The position numbers were made by a program, and so were the translations under genes. The notes under the pieces are model-generated. The model was not told where the DNA came from. It saw only the letters and a list, made by a program, of their open reading frames with translations, and ran no database searches. Below are positions 1 through 10,413 of a stretch of DNA of 64,000 nt, in pieces; the first letter of the stretch is position 1; the number at the start of each line of letters is the position of its first letter. The stretch is from Paralvinella palmiformis (taxonomy: Eukaryota; Annelida; Polychaeta; Terebellida; Alvinellidae): positions 186,001-250,000 of the forward strand of contig JAODUP010000219.1 in NCBI GenBank assembly GCA_025642065.1. Reading direction: 5' to 3'.

Positions 1-54
1 ATTTGTATCTGGTAAGTCACCACCAGTTCGAAATAATTCCATCAGATCATAAAA
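1..54 (-). CDS. PPP6C: PPP6C coding exon 3, truncated by window edge
   Basis: The acceptor ATTTTCAG precedes 54. The frame reads [18 protein letters not shown], directly continuing GDIHGQ as in PPP phosphatases. The exon is open at base 1, so its donor is outside the window. Confidence 0.9.
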
Positions 55-2940
55 CTGAAAATATAACAATATATAAGATAGAAAAACAGAGATAACTTAT
101 TTGAAAACTATTGTCCATATTTAATTTCTGACCTCGAGCCATAAAGTAATATATATGTAAGTAAATAATACACTTCACACAAATAAATTACTTTATTAAT
201 TATGGAATCTGTGTTTCATGAAGAACAACAATATACGGTCAAACTCGAAGAAGAAAAAAACATACCTGTCCATGTATATCTCCACATACTGTCACTGGAG
301 TAGAAACAGGCTGTACATTGGATTCTTCTAAAAGCAGCTCACTTACATACTCGCAGAGTTTCTGAAAATTTAACAACAGATAGTCAGACGCACATAGACA
401 ATTCCTCTTCATATTAAAGCTTCTTCATAAATGAAAAGGCTACTTCAATTTGAATAGCTGGGTACCTCAACTTTGTAAGTACTGTATATACTTGTGTATA
501 AGTCACACTTCTTATACTCCGAAATTGGCACCAAAATTGAGTGCAACTTATACGTGGGTCAGACTAAAAGAGAAGGTATATTTGGCATAATTTAGGGGAA
601 AATATAATAATATTGTTTTTCAACCTTAATTATGAAAATAAGAACAAATTTATTAGGTGTGGTTTCTCTGTTGTCTTTGAAAGCCAAATTTAATTGTGAT
701 AACTGCCACAATTATTTAATCTTATGCTTTAATTAGTGACGTAATCTCAAAGACGTGTCAGTACTATCGAAATATGTGAGCATGTGTAATTGAATGGAAC
801 GGTAAATGAGGCCACGCAAAGAATGACCATAAAAGCCACACCAAAGAAAACAATTACAGCAAACAATGTGTTAATTACTTCCAAAGCTGGCACATGGGAA
901 CTACTAATAAACTACTTCAAACAGCATTACGGAAACGAATGTACAGCAGCAGGCAACCAGAAGCAGCCGTTGTTACGTGTCGTAACACAGTGGGTGAAGA
1001 CGGCATGGGATTCTATCGACCCTGCCATTATCACTGAATCATTCATGAAGTGATCTATCAGCATGACAAATCCAACACTGACCCCGACAAAAAAAGGCGA
1101 CGAGACACAAACAGAAGTTCAGTGAAGAGTGATGATGAATTTTTAATCATTATTGTTGATAATTGGTAGATTTTAGTACGTCTTATATACAGGGGCGACT
1201 TATATACGAGAATATACAGTACTTCAATCAATAAAATAACTTTGCCAGCACCAAAGGTCAAAGGTGAGGAGTAACACCAGTTTTATTAATTACTCCCTTC
1301 TAAACCTGCAGTACACAAACTAGTTGGGTTTTATGTCACACATGGTTTAATCCATATATTATTAATTATGGAATCTATATTGTGCTTTGAGACAAAACCA
1401 ATGCAATTGTCTACAATTTGCAATAGTATTTTACATTAAATGTTTTCTCATTGCTTTTAACCTGTACCTATTTATTTATTTATTTGTACAAGTCAAGTTG
1501 TAGTTGCAATTTAATAAACGTCTTGTCTTATTTTATCAGTGAGCAGGCAAAAATTCTGTAACTTAAATTTTTTGTTGTCTATTTATTTCCATAAAGAGAC
1601 TCCCCCTATAACTTACAAGATAATTTGATGATGCACAAATATAAATTGTTTCACACAATTTGACAATAGCTTTTTTGTTTCTTATAATAATAATTATATG
1701 TGATATTTATATAGCGCCCTATTCAGCTAGAAGCTGCTTTAAGGCGCTTTACAATATTATTATCCCTGACTCAGATCTGTTTCCACTCAGCACATATCTC
1801 AACTCCCAAGGGAGCATACAACACATGCTGCCATTATAGGCACAAAACGTTACTCAAACACATAGCCATCGTGTCCTGTCAGGTACCCATTTTTTTAATG
1901 GAGGAGTCAACCAGTCGCCATACGACACCATTGCAGCTCATGGAGCCTCAAACCTGCAACTGTTTGGCTATGAGTCCTACACTCTAACTAACTGCACCAT
2001 CACGACTCAAACATAGTTACAGATAATCGTTTTTTTACTATGAAAAAGTGCTGGAAATATGTGCATGTAATGTTAAAAACTTTATGATTACTGTAAGAAT
2101 TCCATAGAAAAAATATATATATATGTATTGTAAATAGTAAAATGATAACAGTATAACAACATCTACTACAACATGACTGTAATACATAAACAGCAATTGA
2201 ATTAACAGAGTAATCCACATTATTAACAATATCTGGCATATGGGTAATTACTACTTGTATATACTGCAGATAATCTGCTAGTCTCAGAATAACCCTCTAT
2301 CCAATGATGAACATATATGTATTGTGATGTTGTTAAGATGCGACTTCATTTCCCAGGTGACATATCGTCGTGTTAAAATATGACTTCATTTTGCCTGAGT
2401 ACATAAAGGCAGCCTGAATTTAAAACATTGGTTTCTTAATATCCATTTAAAAATGCTTTTGGCTGTTTGTAATAAATAAATAATTGACTAAACAATACTT
2501 AGATCTATATCTATTGAGTATTGCCATCAATTGATCAATTATCTATTGGACTCTACTCTCTAGTCTAGATCAGTAGATCTAGACGTCGACAAGATATATA
2601 CGCAAATGTGAAGTACAAATTGCCGTACCAAATATTAGTACATATCAACTTAATCAGCTATATATTCCAAGTTTACCATAATCCATTTAATGATTTAACT
2701 TATTTGGATTACAAAAACCAGATTTAGACGTAGTAGATCTAGAGCTAGCGCTAACATTAATAGAACAGGAACTAATTATATTAATCATTATGATTATCAA
2801 ATCATTCTTGTTTCACTCGTGTCATTAGTAATAAGTAATTTATTTCCGCAAATCAAGAAACTGATAACCACCTTTAAATTGTGTTCAGGAAGGTATTTAC
2901 AATCTCTTGTGATTTCTAACCACTTGTCAATGTCCGCCAT
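1..2940 (-). CDS. PPP6C: Serine/threonine phosphatase PP6 catalytic subunit, 5' part (exons 1-3, continues off left edge)
   Basis: PPP6C is the catalytic subunit of the PP2A-like phosphatase PP6 (cytosol/nucleus). Three exons on the minus strand join in phase 0: 2940-2872 (23 codons from the ATG), 361-266 (32 codons) and 54-1 (18 codons, then leaves the window). The translated start contains [10 protein letters not shown], then [20 protein letters not shown], then [18 protein letters not shown] is the metal-binding signature of PPP phosphatases (D and H ligands). CKYLPE and [10 protein letters not shown] match PP6 and not PP2A or PP4, whose N-termini differ. All junctions are canonical: donors GTGGTT and GTATGT, acceptors TTTTCAG. 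The remaining catalytic domain must lie to the left. Intron 1 (362-2871) carries a pogo-like element. Identification is by recalled family sequence, not by search. Confidence 0.93.
266..361 (-). CDS. PPP6C: PPP6C coding exon 2 (GDIHGQ metal-binding motif)
   Basis: The acceptor is TTTTCAG before 361 and the donor GTATGT follows 266. The 96 nt encode KLCEYV...[20 protein letters not shown], i.e. 32 codons in phase 0 on both sides. GDIHGQ contributes two of the phosphatase metal ligands. Confidence 0.93.
482..1219 (+). mobile_element. pogo/Tigger-like DNA transposon remnant in PPP6C intron 1
   Basis: The ends are inverted repeats reading TACTGTATAT...TATAAGTC (left from 480) and its complement ...ATATACAGTA (right to 1221), with TA at both outer edges, the Tc1/mariner-pogo target. 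The TIRs are diverged but alignable over about 35 bp. Inside, 790-1053 reads on the plus strand as the C-terminal part of a pogo/Tigger DDE transposase, with ...[10 protein letters not shown]...IITESF, a typical end of that fold, then decay. At 738 bp the element is far shorter than an autonomous copy, so it is non-autonomous. Confidence 0.6.
790..1053 (+). pseudogene. pogo/Tigger transposase C-terminal fragment
   Basis: An 87-codon open frame inside the TIR-bounded element. The WVKTAWDSI...IITESF pattern resembles the segment after the third catalytic acidic residue in pogo-type transposases. The catalytic triad is not present in the fragment, so it is inactive. Confidence 0.5.
1690..2005 (-). 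repeat. Candidate SINE-like interspersed repeat
   Basis: The stretch starts with the phrase TTATATAGCGCCCTATTCAG and GGCGCTTTACAATATTATTA, a head seen in many invertebrate interspersed repeats. It ends with a minus-strand tRNA-like part (AACCTGCAAC ... CCTACACTCTAACTAACTGC resembles inverted B and A boxes). A weaker similar head occurs near 38.65 kb. Confidence 0.4.
2225..2410 (+). repeat. Dispersed repeat, inverted relative to 35280-35460
   Basis: About 180 bp here is the reverse complement, with scattered mismatches, of 35280-35460. Shared blocks include TGGATAGAGGGTTATTCTGA and TCACCTGGG. The partner lies inside the TIR-bounded hAT element at 33.4-35.8 kb, so this piece may be a relic of a related element. 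Confidence 0.7.
2872..2940 (-). CDS. PPP6C: PPP6C coding exon 1
   Basis: The ATG is at 2940-2938 in context GGCGGACATG-like ('aacATGGCGGAC'), followed by 23 codons ending ...LPEHNLK, then donor GTGGTT. It matches the PP6 N-terminal helix region ahead of the catalytic core. The next exon begins KLCEYV in the same phase. Confidence 0.9.
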
Positions 2941-3070
2941 GTTTCTGTTGTGGTCAAACTATTTGTTTCAAACGGAGTTCGCCCCGAAGACTTTCCGTCC
3001 CTAACTGTTTCGGCCCACGAATTCGCCGCTGCAGATGGCTGCGTTTATAAGTTTAAAGATTATGCCTGTA
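2941..3070 (-). promoter_or_regulatory. Probable PPP6C 5' UTR / core promoter region
   Basis: This stretch lies immediately upstream of the PPP6C ATG and is richer in GC and CpG than its AT-rich surroundings. No TATA box is evident, as expected for a housekeeping gene. The transcription start is not determinable. Confidence 0.4.
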
Positions 3071-3167
3071 TTTGCTTGCGTAACAGTGATTTGAAACGTT
3101 AGCTGAAAAGCAGATAACACGTAAAGCGTATTTACCTGATAAAGAGAATGAGCAGGAGGACTAGATA

Positions 3168-3190
3168 AGCTGTGTGTGTGTGTGTGTGTT
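3168..3190. repeat. (TG)n microsatellite
   Basis: Short TG tract upstream of PPP6C. The adjoining 3191-3430 shows no recognisable gene. Confidence 0.8.
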
Positions 3191-3427
3191 GTCTACCACC
3201 CGACATAAGATTAACATTCCTTGAGTTAATTACGTCTACATACTTGCGACATCAAGTCCACGTCTTAAAAGACATTCCAGGATCTTTTAATATTTTTCTT
3301 TTAAATTTAACCATAAACCTAGATAATAATAATTATTATAACAGTGATGATTTAGAGACTTTTGTTGCTGTGGCTGTCTCTGATAATCTTCAGTAATTGT
3401 TATAATGTGCATGTTGACCGTATTCTT

Positions 3428-3461
<34 letters not shown>

Positions 3462-3649
3462 CAGTTTTAAGAGCTCGATCCCGATCTACTATAATTTATA
3501 CTATAGCTCTCTGGTTGTGAAATTATTTTCAAAACTACGCATTGTCTTAATTTGATTTCGTTTGTTTATCCTTTGCGCTGGTCACACGTATGACACGTAC
3601 ATGGCCTATAGTGGTGTCTGAAGTTTTGCAACTACCCAGCAAACACAAA

Positions 3650-3910
3650 CAAAAATTTAAACATTATGTAAATGTTTGGTAAATGTCAACAAAATATTTT
3701 TGATAATGTTTTTTATGTGAAAGTGTAAGGTTTTTAAAACTGTTTCACAACAACATTATAAATAACGTTTTAAAGATGTTTTAACAACGTTTTAACGACA
3801 ATATCGTAACGTTCAAAAAAATTATCATAATGTTTTAAAAACAATATTAGATCTATAGAGTTTTTAGAATGTTGTCATAATGTTTTAAAAAAAGAACATA
3901 ATATTTAAAA
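3650..3910. repeat. Cluster of degenerate AACGTTTTAA-type motifs
   Basis: The self-complementary-like motif (T)AACGTTTTAA and variants (ATGTTTTAAA) recurs about eight times at irregular spacing. No ORF or known element is recognised. Confidence 0.5.
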
Positions 3911-4029
3911 ATATTTATTAAACATTTTACAATATATTCCATATCGTCTCTAGAGACACTGGGACCGTATTTCGCATGTTTTCTTTTTGATGGCCCAGCT
4001 CCTGGATCACATAAATTTGAAACTCGCTT
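3853..4029 (-). pseudogene. Coding-like fragment, function unknown
   Basis: A good acceptor (TTGATTGCAG) precedes 4029. The following frame (KRVSNLCDPGAGPSKRK, then HAKYGPSVSRDD) has coding-like composition and degrades into AT-rich sequence before its stop. A second coding-like piece is at 4309-4387, but joining them by canonical sites breaks the frame. The family is not recognised; it could be a decayed gene or transposon exon. Confidence 0.25.
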
Positions 4030-4052
4030 CTGCAATCAATAAACATGACATA

Positions 4053-4107
<55 letters not shown>

Positions 4108-4308
4108 GAATCTGTATCAGCTATAATTTAATATCATGAATTTTTTAGATTTCATAACTATCACTTCCAATGCTATACATGTAGGCTTAGACAATTGTCA
4201 AACTGTCCATTTTACAGCGATTACAGTGTTATTATGTTTACATGAAAATGTAGCCGTAAACCATACATTTGAATCAAGTTGAACTGTCCCTGATATTAGA
4301 ACACTGAC

Positions 4309-4387
4309 CCTTTTTGTAGTTGGAACCACCAGATTGATTTGGTGCAGTCCTCAGCACATCTCCAATCTCTGTCATTACATCGTTTTC
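4309..4387 (-). pseudogene. Coding-like exon fragment, function unknown
   Basis: The minus strand reads ENDVMTEIGDVLRTAPNQ followed by SGGSNYKK, flanked by an AAAG acceptor and a GTCAGT donor. No family is recognised. It pairs positionally with the fragment at 3853-4029. Confidence 0.25.
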
Positions 4388-4442
4388 CTTTGATGTGTAC
4401 GTATATCAATTCACTTATTCTGCAAGAGTAGTCCAATTCGTG

Positions 4443-4503
<61 letters not shown>

Positions 4504-4659
4504 TACACACACACGACTGAACATTGACAATCTTACAAGTAAACAATTGGATAATATACAGAAATAATGCAAATCTTTTATATATACACTGTATATAAAT
4601 AGTAATTAAATAGCTATACAATGTAGTGCATTATAACCACTTTGCGCGTGTGTTTCAGG

Positions 4660-4724
<65 letters not shown>

Positions 4725-4735
4725 ACCCCACACAC

Positions 4736-4776
<41 letters not shown>

Positions 4777-4926
4777 GCACTGGCTCAGAACATAAAAACC
4801 TATACATCCCTTAAAACCTATATACATCTATTAAGCTATACACTATTAAAGCAATGCATAGTTCAGTTTAAGCATACAAAAACGTACACCTCCACACTCT
4901 ATACATACGTAGACATATATATATAT

Positions 4927-4987
<61 letters not shown>

Positions 4988-5010
4988 TGGGCTATAGTCC
5001 GTGGGCCCGA

Positions 5011-6030
5011 TAAACCCCGTTCACCCCCCAGGAACCTATGAGACCTATTTTATTTTGTTCCTGGGACCTCTTCCAACACCAAAAGTGGATGCCACCATCA
5101 CCATGGACTACCTCTGTGACGTCATTTTCAAAATGGCGTCAGTGAAATTAGCGAAATTACGTTTTCGCCTATAACTCGGCTTCTAGAATAGATAGAGACA
5201 AGATCTTGGTGTCTCCACCCATGTTTTTTAAGATGAGGAATCCAATGATGACACTGACAAATCGTTATGACTTTTGGTTAATTCGGAATTCAAAATAGTT
5301 CACATTGAAACCAGCGAAAATAACATTTTCTGCCATATTTTGACATTCAGGATAAGTAGTTAATTACTCATGCTTCATTATGATAATACTGGCTTATTTT
5401 GATCAATTGACATCATAATATAGAGTGCAATCTGTAACCTACATCACAGCATTGTGTATAGCCAACAGACTAAGATAATTCATATTAAGAGCAGGTTTGA
5501 CTGTACATCATTCAGTTTTAAACAGTGAGAAGATTTATCAGTGTGACACTTATAATTAGCTAGATTTGAAGAAGCACTATAGGTCTTGACCACTCAACAA
5601 ACACATTTGTCTGACTATAGAACCTCTCCGCCGTAATAACATCTTTTTGGTTAATTTATATATGATCCCGAATTCGGAATGTCTGTTAGGTAGCCTCATA
5701 ATTACGCCTTGTTGCTAGAGAGTGCGAAGCCTGTGTAAAACCTCGATCTGTATCTTATTCTAGTTCTTTTGTCTATTCTGGATTGAATCATTGTGTACAA
5801 AAATGCCACTGTGGGAGATTTATACGCAAATCGCAGGGTCTCCGAAAATCGAGCATTATACGTAAGTAAGGGATTTACCGATACACATAAATCAGATGGT
5901 CTAAGGTAACACAATACTTTCCATGACAGTGAATACCAAATGTTATTATTACTCAACAGTTTACATGAAATCGATCAACAGAAAAGAAATCAGAAGAAAA
6001 AAAAAGTTCATGTCGCCCAGAACAGACACA
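5011..6030. other. Gene-free stretch, nothing recognised
   Basis: Non-coding sequence with a CRE-like TGACGTCA near 5117. No splice-flanked exon or repeat with a second copy in the window was recognised. Confidence 0.4.
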
Positions 6031-6035
6031 CTCCA

Positions 6036-7178
6036 TCACTGGTCTTCCCGTACATAATTCCATGTCGCTACCTTGGCTGCCTTCCAAAGTTCTTTTTCTG
6101 GGGAAAACGCATAGCAAGGATCGCCTGTGTTGATCTTGCAGGACAGCAGCGCACGGAGGGTGTCATTGCCGAGCTATGAACGCGAGTCCGTGTCGATCTT
6201 TCGGACCATTGAGAACACACGTTCACTGTCGGCGTTGCTATGTGTAATCACTGACAGCATCGTCAACACACGTGTGAGCAGTGTAAACCTCACTGCCCCC
6301 ACAAATGTCTTCTTGCAGCCCATCTCGGCCCAGAATGTGTCAACACGACTGTCACTAGTAACAGCTGGCAGATTGTTATCCAGACTTAATTGATAGTCCT
6401 GGAACTCTTTCACGAGATCTTCGATTTCATCATCTGTCACAATGCTGAAACGAGTGGCCAAATTCCTCACCATTGTTGGACTCCGTGTGTCGCGCAACTT
6501 GGGGTATGGATTCAACACAGAGAGATCTTTCAGCACTGTGTCGTGAAATGGGAAGATCTTCATCGTCTTCTCGACAGTGGCAATGTAGAAGTGACGCACG
6601 CTCTTGAAAATCTGCGTTCTTGTGCTGTCAGCCAAGTCATCATCACTGTCTGCCAGCATGGTCCGCATAGCCATGCCAACAGCGAGGATGTCGGCATCCA
6701 GCTGTACAGACCTGTCAGCAAAAGACACCTTTGTCAGATCTGTAGCAGATTTGATGACACGCATCATCACAAATTTCGCCATGAAGAGGCGAAGAAGACG
6801 GTTTATCTCGGGGATGAGGTTGGCGATCTGCGTAGCTCCTGTCTGGAAGATCGCGTTGAACGCATTCAACGGCTCAAGGATGAAAGACAGGAACATGAAG
6901 TACGCCTTCATCTCCACACTGGCGAGGTAGTCGGCAGATCGCTTCACACGGCCTGGCCGTTCACGATCCTCGTGGCTTTTAAAGTAGCTTAGCAGTGCCG
7001 GCCACTGCTGGAGAAAGCGGTTGACGCATTTCTCCAAGCTTAGCCACCGTGTGCTGGTGTGCTTCAGGATCTTTAAAGGTGCCACGTCACACAACTCCAG
7101 AAACTCGTGACATTCTTTGCGTTTGGCGCTGTGATTGAAGTGGAAGTACACGTCAATCAGCAACTCTTTCACTGGCAT
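6036..7178 (-). pseudogene. hAT-superfamily transposase pseudogene
   Basis: The longest open part (7178-6174, 334 codons) encodes the RNase-H-like core and C-terminus of a hAT transposase. TSTRWLSLEKCVNRFLQQW is a core signature, and ITHSNADSERVFSMVRKI is the hATC dimerisation motif. A TAG at 6174-6176 interrupts the frame, yet the same frame stays open for 45 more codons (NDTLRALLSCK...YAFSPEKELWKAAK) to a TGA at 6036-6038, so the original ended there. Upstream, an in-frame piece ending KNKYAAKYQPEWAT (about 7190-7275) looks like the old N-terminus and runs straight into TAG before the ATG, implying an internal deletion that removed the catalytic N-terminal half. Plus-strand ORFs across this region are shadows. 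Confidence 0.8.
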
Positions 7179-7907
7179 CTAAGTCGCCCATTCCGGTTGA
7201 TATTTTGCAGCGTATTTATTTTTCTTCGCAGAACTAGCGCACGGCGAATCAGATGCGCGTTTCGCCACATTGTCATCGTTTCAGAGCAACGAACAGTGAC
7301 TCAGACGCCTTATAACGCTTGATTTGCAGATCACGTGGGGGAAACCGCTAATCAAATTCGATTTAAACACGTTTGTTTCCCGAGACCATGTGCAAGAAAT
7401 ATGTAGTGATTACGTTGCAAGCCCAAGCGTGTTATAGAAAACGGCCAATCAGAATTAATTTTGATTTGTTTTCACTTAAGTTTCGTTGAAATTGCGGGAG
7501 ATCGGATTTGATGTGATTGCGGGAGTCTCCCGCTGAATGCGGAAGACTCAACATGTATGAAATTACAACATTTTATTAAATATTTACTTGTTTTTTTATG
7601 TGATATACCGGTATATTGTTTTCCAGATTTGGTTTAGGTTTTGTCGTTAGTTCACATTCCCATAATTAGTCACATGATCGATATGCGACAAGCCAACCAT
7701 GTGTTTTAATAGCAATTAGTGCGGGTAAATCCAATTGACTTTTTAGTTTTTGAGCCGTAAAAATGCATAAAAAAGAATAACGGCCTCTGCTTGAATAAGG
7801 GCATGCTTGAATAATTGCCAGTGTTTGAAATAAATAGCGGCCGGGGGCCCTTTTTCGCGTGGGTACGGTTGTTTTCGTAACTGGCTTGTTTTTACGGGGT
7901 CGGGTTG

Positions 7908-8892
7908 TTAGCCCCAACCCCCCAACCTAGAGGACCAGGTGCTGGATTTCGTCTGGTCCATCCTCTGAGACCTGCCCGTCTTGGTCAAACCTGTCAAAGG
8001 CTTAAGCCCTCGCCGGTATAGCGTCCAGAGTCGTTGAAACACGCAAGCCCTCTCACCATCAGCAACAAGGAGAGGGATGAGACCCTGGTCATACATTTTT
8101 AAACATACAGTTTTTGTCATAGGTACATTTTCTAGCATCATATTGTACACATTACATCTATAGAGTTTCGGGTATTTTTGGACTTTTTTCCAAACCGATA
8201 AATTGTTTTTCCCATTTGTCAGATGACATTTTATTGACACTCTTTTCCTGTCTAGGCATCAAACGAGGCATGTACATCACAACCCCGTAGGAAGTTGTAT
8301 ATGTTGCTTGTGCTCGCCTGTATTCCAGGTCATACAATAATACTGAGTACCACGCATACATCTGCCCCAATGACGCTCCCGATACAACTATATACTGGGC
8401 TACTCCCTCTAAACCCAGTTGATCTTCCAGTAACAATTTTGCAATTATTAGCGAACTATAGTTGCAGTCCATTAATTGCATTTGGCTAGCCATTTCAAGT
8501 TTGGGCATTTTGTTCCTGTTTTAAATACTAGCTGTCTCCTCTCCTTCACTTGACGCCATAAGACAGAGATGGAACAAAGTCGTCTATATCCACATAATCC
8601 GATGTTTTGTTGTCTGCTAAATATATTAATGGAACGGAGTCACCTCTCATAATATATTTATTGGTAACCCCCATTTCTGACATAAAAAATGTTATTTAAA
8701 TTAACCGTTTGACGTTTTCGTTTTGTTGGGATCATGATGAGCTGTTGATTAAGTACTCTGTCCAATGTGGATTTCCTGTTTGTCGACGTAAGTATCCCGG
8801 TCGTGCTCATAGCCATTATTAACTGATTCCGTGATATTATCCAGAGTTTTTGGTGCCACTGGCGGCTACATATGTCCTGTAGTAATTTCACA
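7908..8892 (-). pseudogene. Unrecognised coding-like stretch, broken in several frames
   Basis: Three successive minus-strand frames look protein-like: 8892-8658, 8508-8158 (116 codons, with DCNYSSLIIAKLLLEDQLG and SGASLGQMYAWYSVLLYDLE) and about 8170-7908 (TKTVCLKMYDQGLIPLLVAD). A further open frame runs on to 7666. The pattern is that of one protein split by frameshifts, probably a transposon product, but I do not recognise the family. Confidence 0.25.
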
Positions 8893-9560
8893 ATTTATGA
8901 TTTTCTCAGTCATAGTTTATGAGGTATCACTACTCACAATTATCTTATGTAACAGTCTCTCCAATTATAACGCCTCCGTGCCAGCGTTTTAATTTTCAGT
9001 ACTGGAATGTCATCTATTGTCAACATATCTAAAACAACTGTCTAAAAACTCCTTGGTGGATTAACAATCCGATTGTTGTGTTATTTTCCCGCAACCCCGT
9101 TTTTAGCGCTTATCTAATTCTGCAAAATCTTTGAATAATGGGGAGTGCTAAAACACATGGATAAATAGTTCACTCTGTCAATGTTAAATGTACCGAAGCA
9201 TAGCTGATGCAGATATAGGGGTTACCCAGATTAGGGTTACATCGTAGACATGGCGAGCTAGTGGTCACAACATATTTGTCTCTCGGAAATAGTTATATTT
9301 ACCTTGGATATTAATGGCATATACATGTGAAAATTTACGTTGTGATATATGAATATGGGCTGATTAGAAATATCTAAAAATAATTTAAAAAAAAGGATTT
9401 ATTTGACAGCTACTGAGAAATCTGCGTTTTTTCTTCGACAATTTGAGTCAACAATAATATTAGCCAAGTAGGACTCAAAAACTGCTCTCTCATTGTTCTT
9501 CTGTGGGTTGTGAGCATTTGGTCTAACTATATTATTGTCCAGCATATAAACTGATAAACC
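8893..9560. other. Gene-free stretch before the LINE ORF1
   Basis: AT-rich sequence without recognisable exon or repeat. It may include the 5' UTR of the LINE fragment that begins at 9591. Confidence 0.35.
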
Positions 9561-9590
9561 TAGTTGTTTAGCTGTGCATACACCATAACA

Positions 9591-10325
9591 ATGGGCAAAA
9601 GCAAAAAGGGCTGCCCCGAGGGATTTCCAGCTGCTGCCTGGGAAAAGCTGAATTCGATTGAAGCCAACACCGAGACGATGCTGGATAGACTGGACAACTT
9701 GGAGAGGAGAGTTGAAGTCGTGGAGAAGGCTCACCTGATCCGCACCGTTTCCTTGCTATGCGCTAAAATGTCACGCATGGAAATTGTCACAGATCGACTT
9801 CGTCATGAAACCGGACATCTAAAGCAACATTCCATGAAACACAATTTAATTTTCAAGTTTGATGACACGACGGACATTGGCAAGGAGATAGGGGACTCAG
9901 TGTCAGTGGTGAGACAGTTTCTCATCCAGGTAATGCATGTTCCTAACGCCAGCAACTTCTACATCCCAGTTGCTCACAGGCTAGGTGATCCGAGAAACAA
10001 GCACCGTGCGATACTGGCAAGGTTCCGGGTAGCCACCGAACTGGATCTGATCCTGAGGCACGGGAACCGGCTGCGAGGTACTCGTCATAGAGTCTCAAGA
10101 CAAACACCGCAGTCCATGACCGAGCGCAACCAGTTTGCTATGAACACCTACAAGGACAAGCGAATAGATTTCAAAAATAAGGCCCGCTTAAGCAATGGGA
10201 AACTATTTGTAAAGGGCAAAGTGCAAACTGAGTTCTTAGAACCTCGTTTGCCTGATCCAGAACCAGCGGAGGAGGATTACGAGGTAGAAGTCACACAAAG
10301 TGGTACGATTAAGGACTCGGTTTAA
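9591..10325 (+). CDS. LINE-1-type ORF1 protein (RNA-binding chaperone), solitary
   Basis: An intact 244-codon frame from MGKSKKG. An N-terminal basic stretch is followed by a heptad coiled coil (about residues 20-80: LNSIEANTETMLDRLDNLER onward). Next comes an RRM-like middle (HNLIFKFDD..., FYIPVAHRLGD) and a C-terminal domain (HRAILARF, RNQFAMNTYKDKRI), ending in an acidic tail. This order is typical of L1-type ORF1p, which coats LINE RNA. The start at 9591 is chosen over 9564 because the first nine codons are not ORF1-like and the later ATG has an A at -3 (ACAATGG). No ORF2 reverse transcriptase follows; the 2.3-kb inverted block begins 88 bp after the stop. It could alternatively be a domesticated gene, but nothing supports that. 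Confidence 0.65.
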   Translation: MGKSKKGCPEGFPAAAWEKLNSIEANTETMLDRLDNLERRVEVVEKAHLIRTVSLLCAKMSRMEIVTDRLRHETGHLKQHSMKHNLIFKFDDTTDIGKEIGDSVSVVRQFLIQVMHVPNASNFYIPVAHRLGDPRNKHRAILARFRVATELDLILRHGNRLRGTRHRVSRQTPQSMTERNQFAMNTYKDKRIDFKNKARLSNGKLFVKGKVQTEFLEPRLPDPEPAEEDYEVEVTQSGTIKDSV

Positions 10326-10413
10326 AGGTTACGCGGTATCTGTAAACTCACTGTCGGAAGTAACATCAGGGATACAGGAGGTCATGATGCCAATGCCAGA
10401 TGCCAGTGGTTTT

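Larger units (their letters stand above)
3430..5010. repeat. Microsatellite-dense tract: (AT)n at 3431-3459, 4056-4102, 4443-4500, 4738-4773, 4914-4984; (CA)n at 4661-4720
   Basis: Five AT arrays and one CA array within 1.6 kb, read directly. All ORFs that cross them are simple-repeat artefacts. Between the arrays lie two small coding-like fragments (listed separately). Confidence 0.95.

Noticed and set aside
4415..5013. Several ORFs of alternating Tyr-Ile, Thr-His or Cys-Val
   Set aside because: They are translations of (AT)n and (CA)n microsatellites; the same holds at 19570-19885, 48540-48935 (beyond exon G) and 55740-55780.
6390..6992. 200-codon plus-strand ORF
   Set aside because: It lies antisense to the hAT transposase frame, which explains its openness; its protein has no recognisable domain.
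9215..9245. TTAGGGTTA-like telomeric sequence
   Set aside because: Only a single short occurrence; not an interstitial telomeric array.
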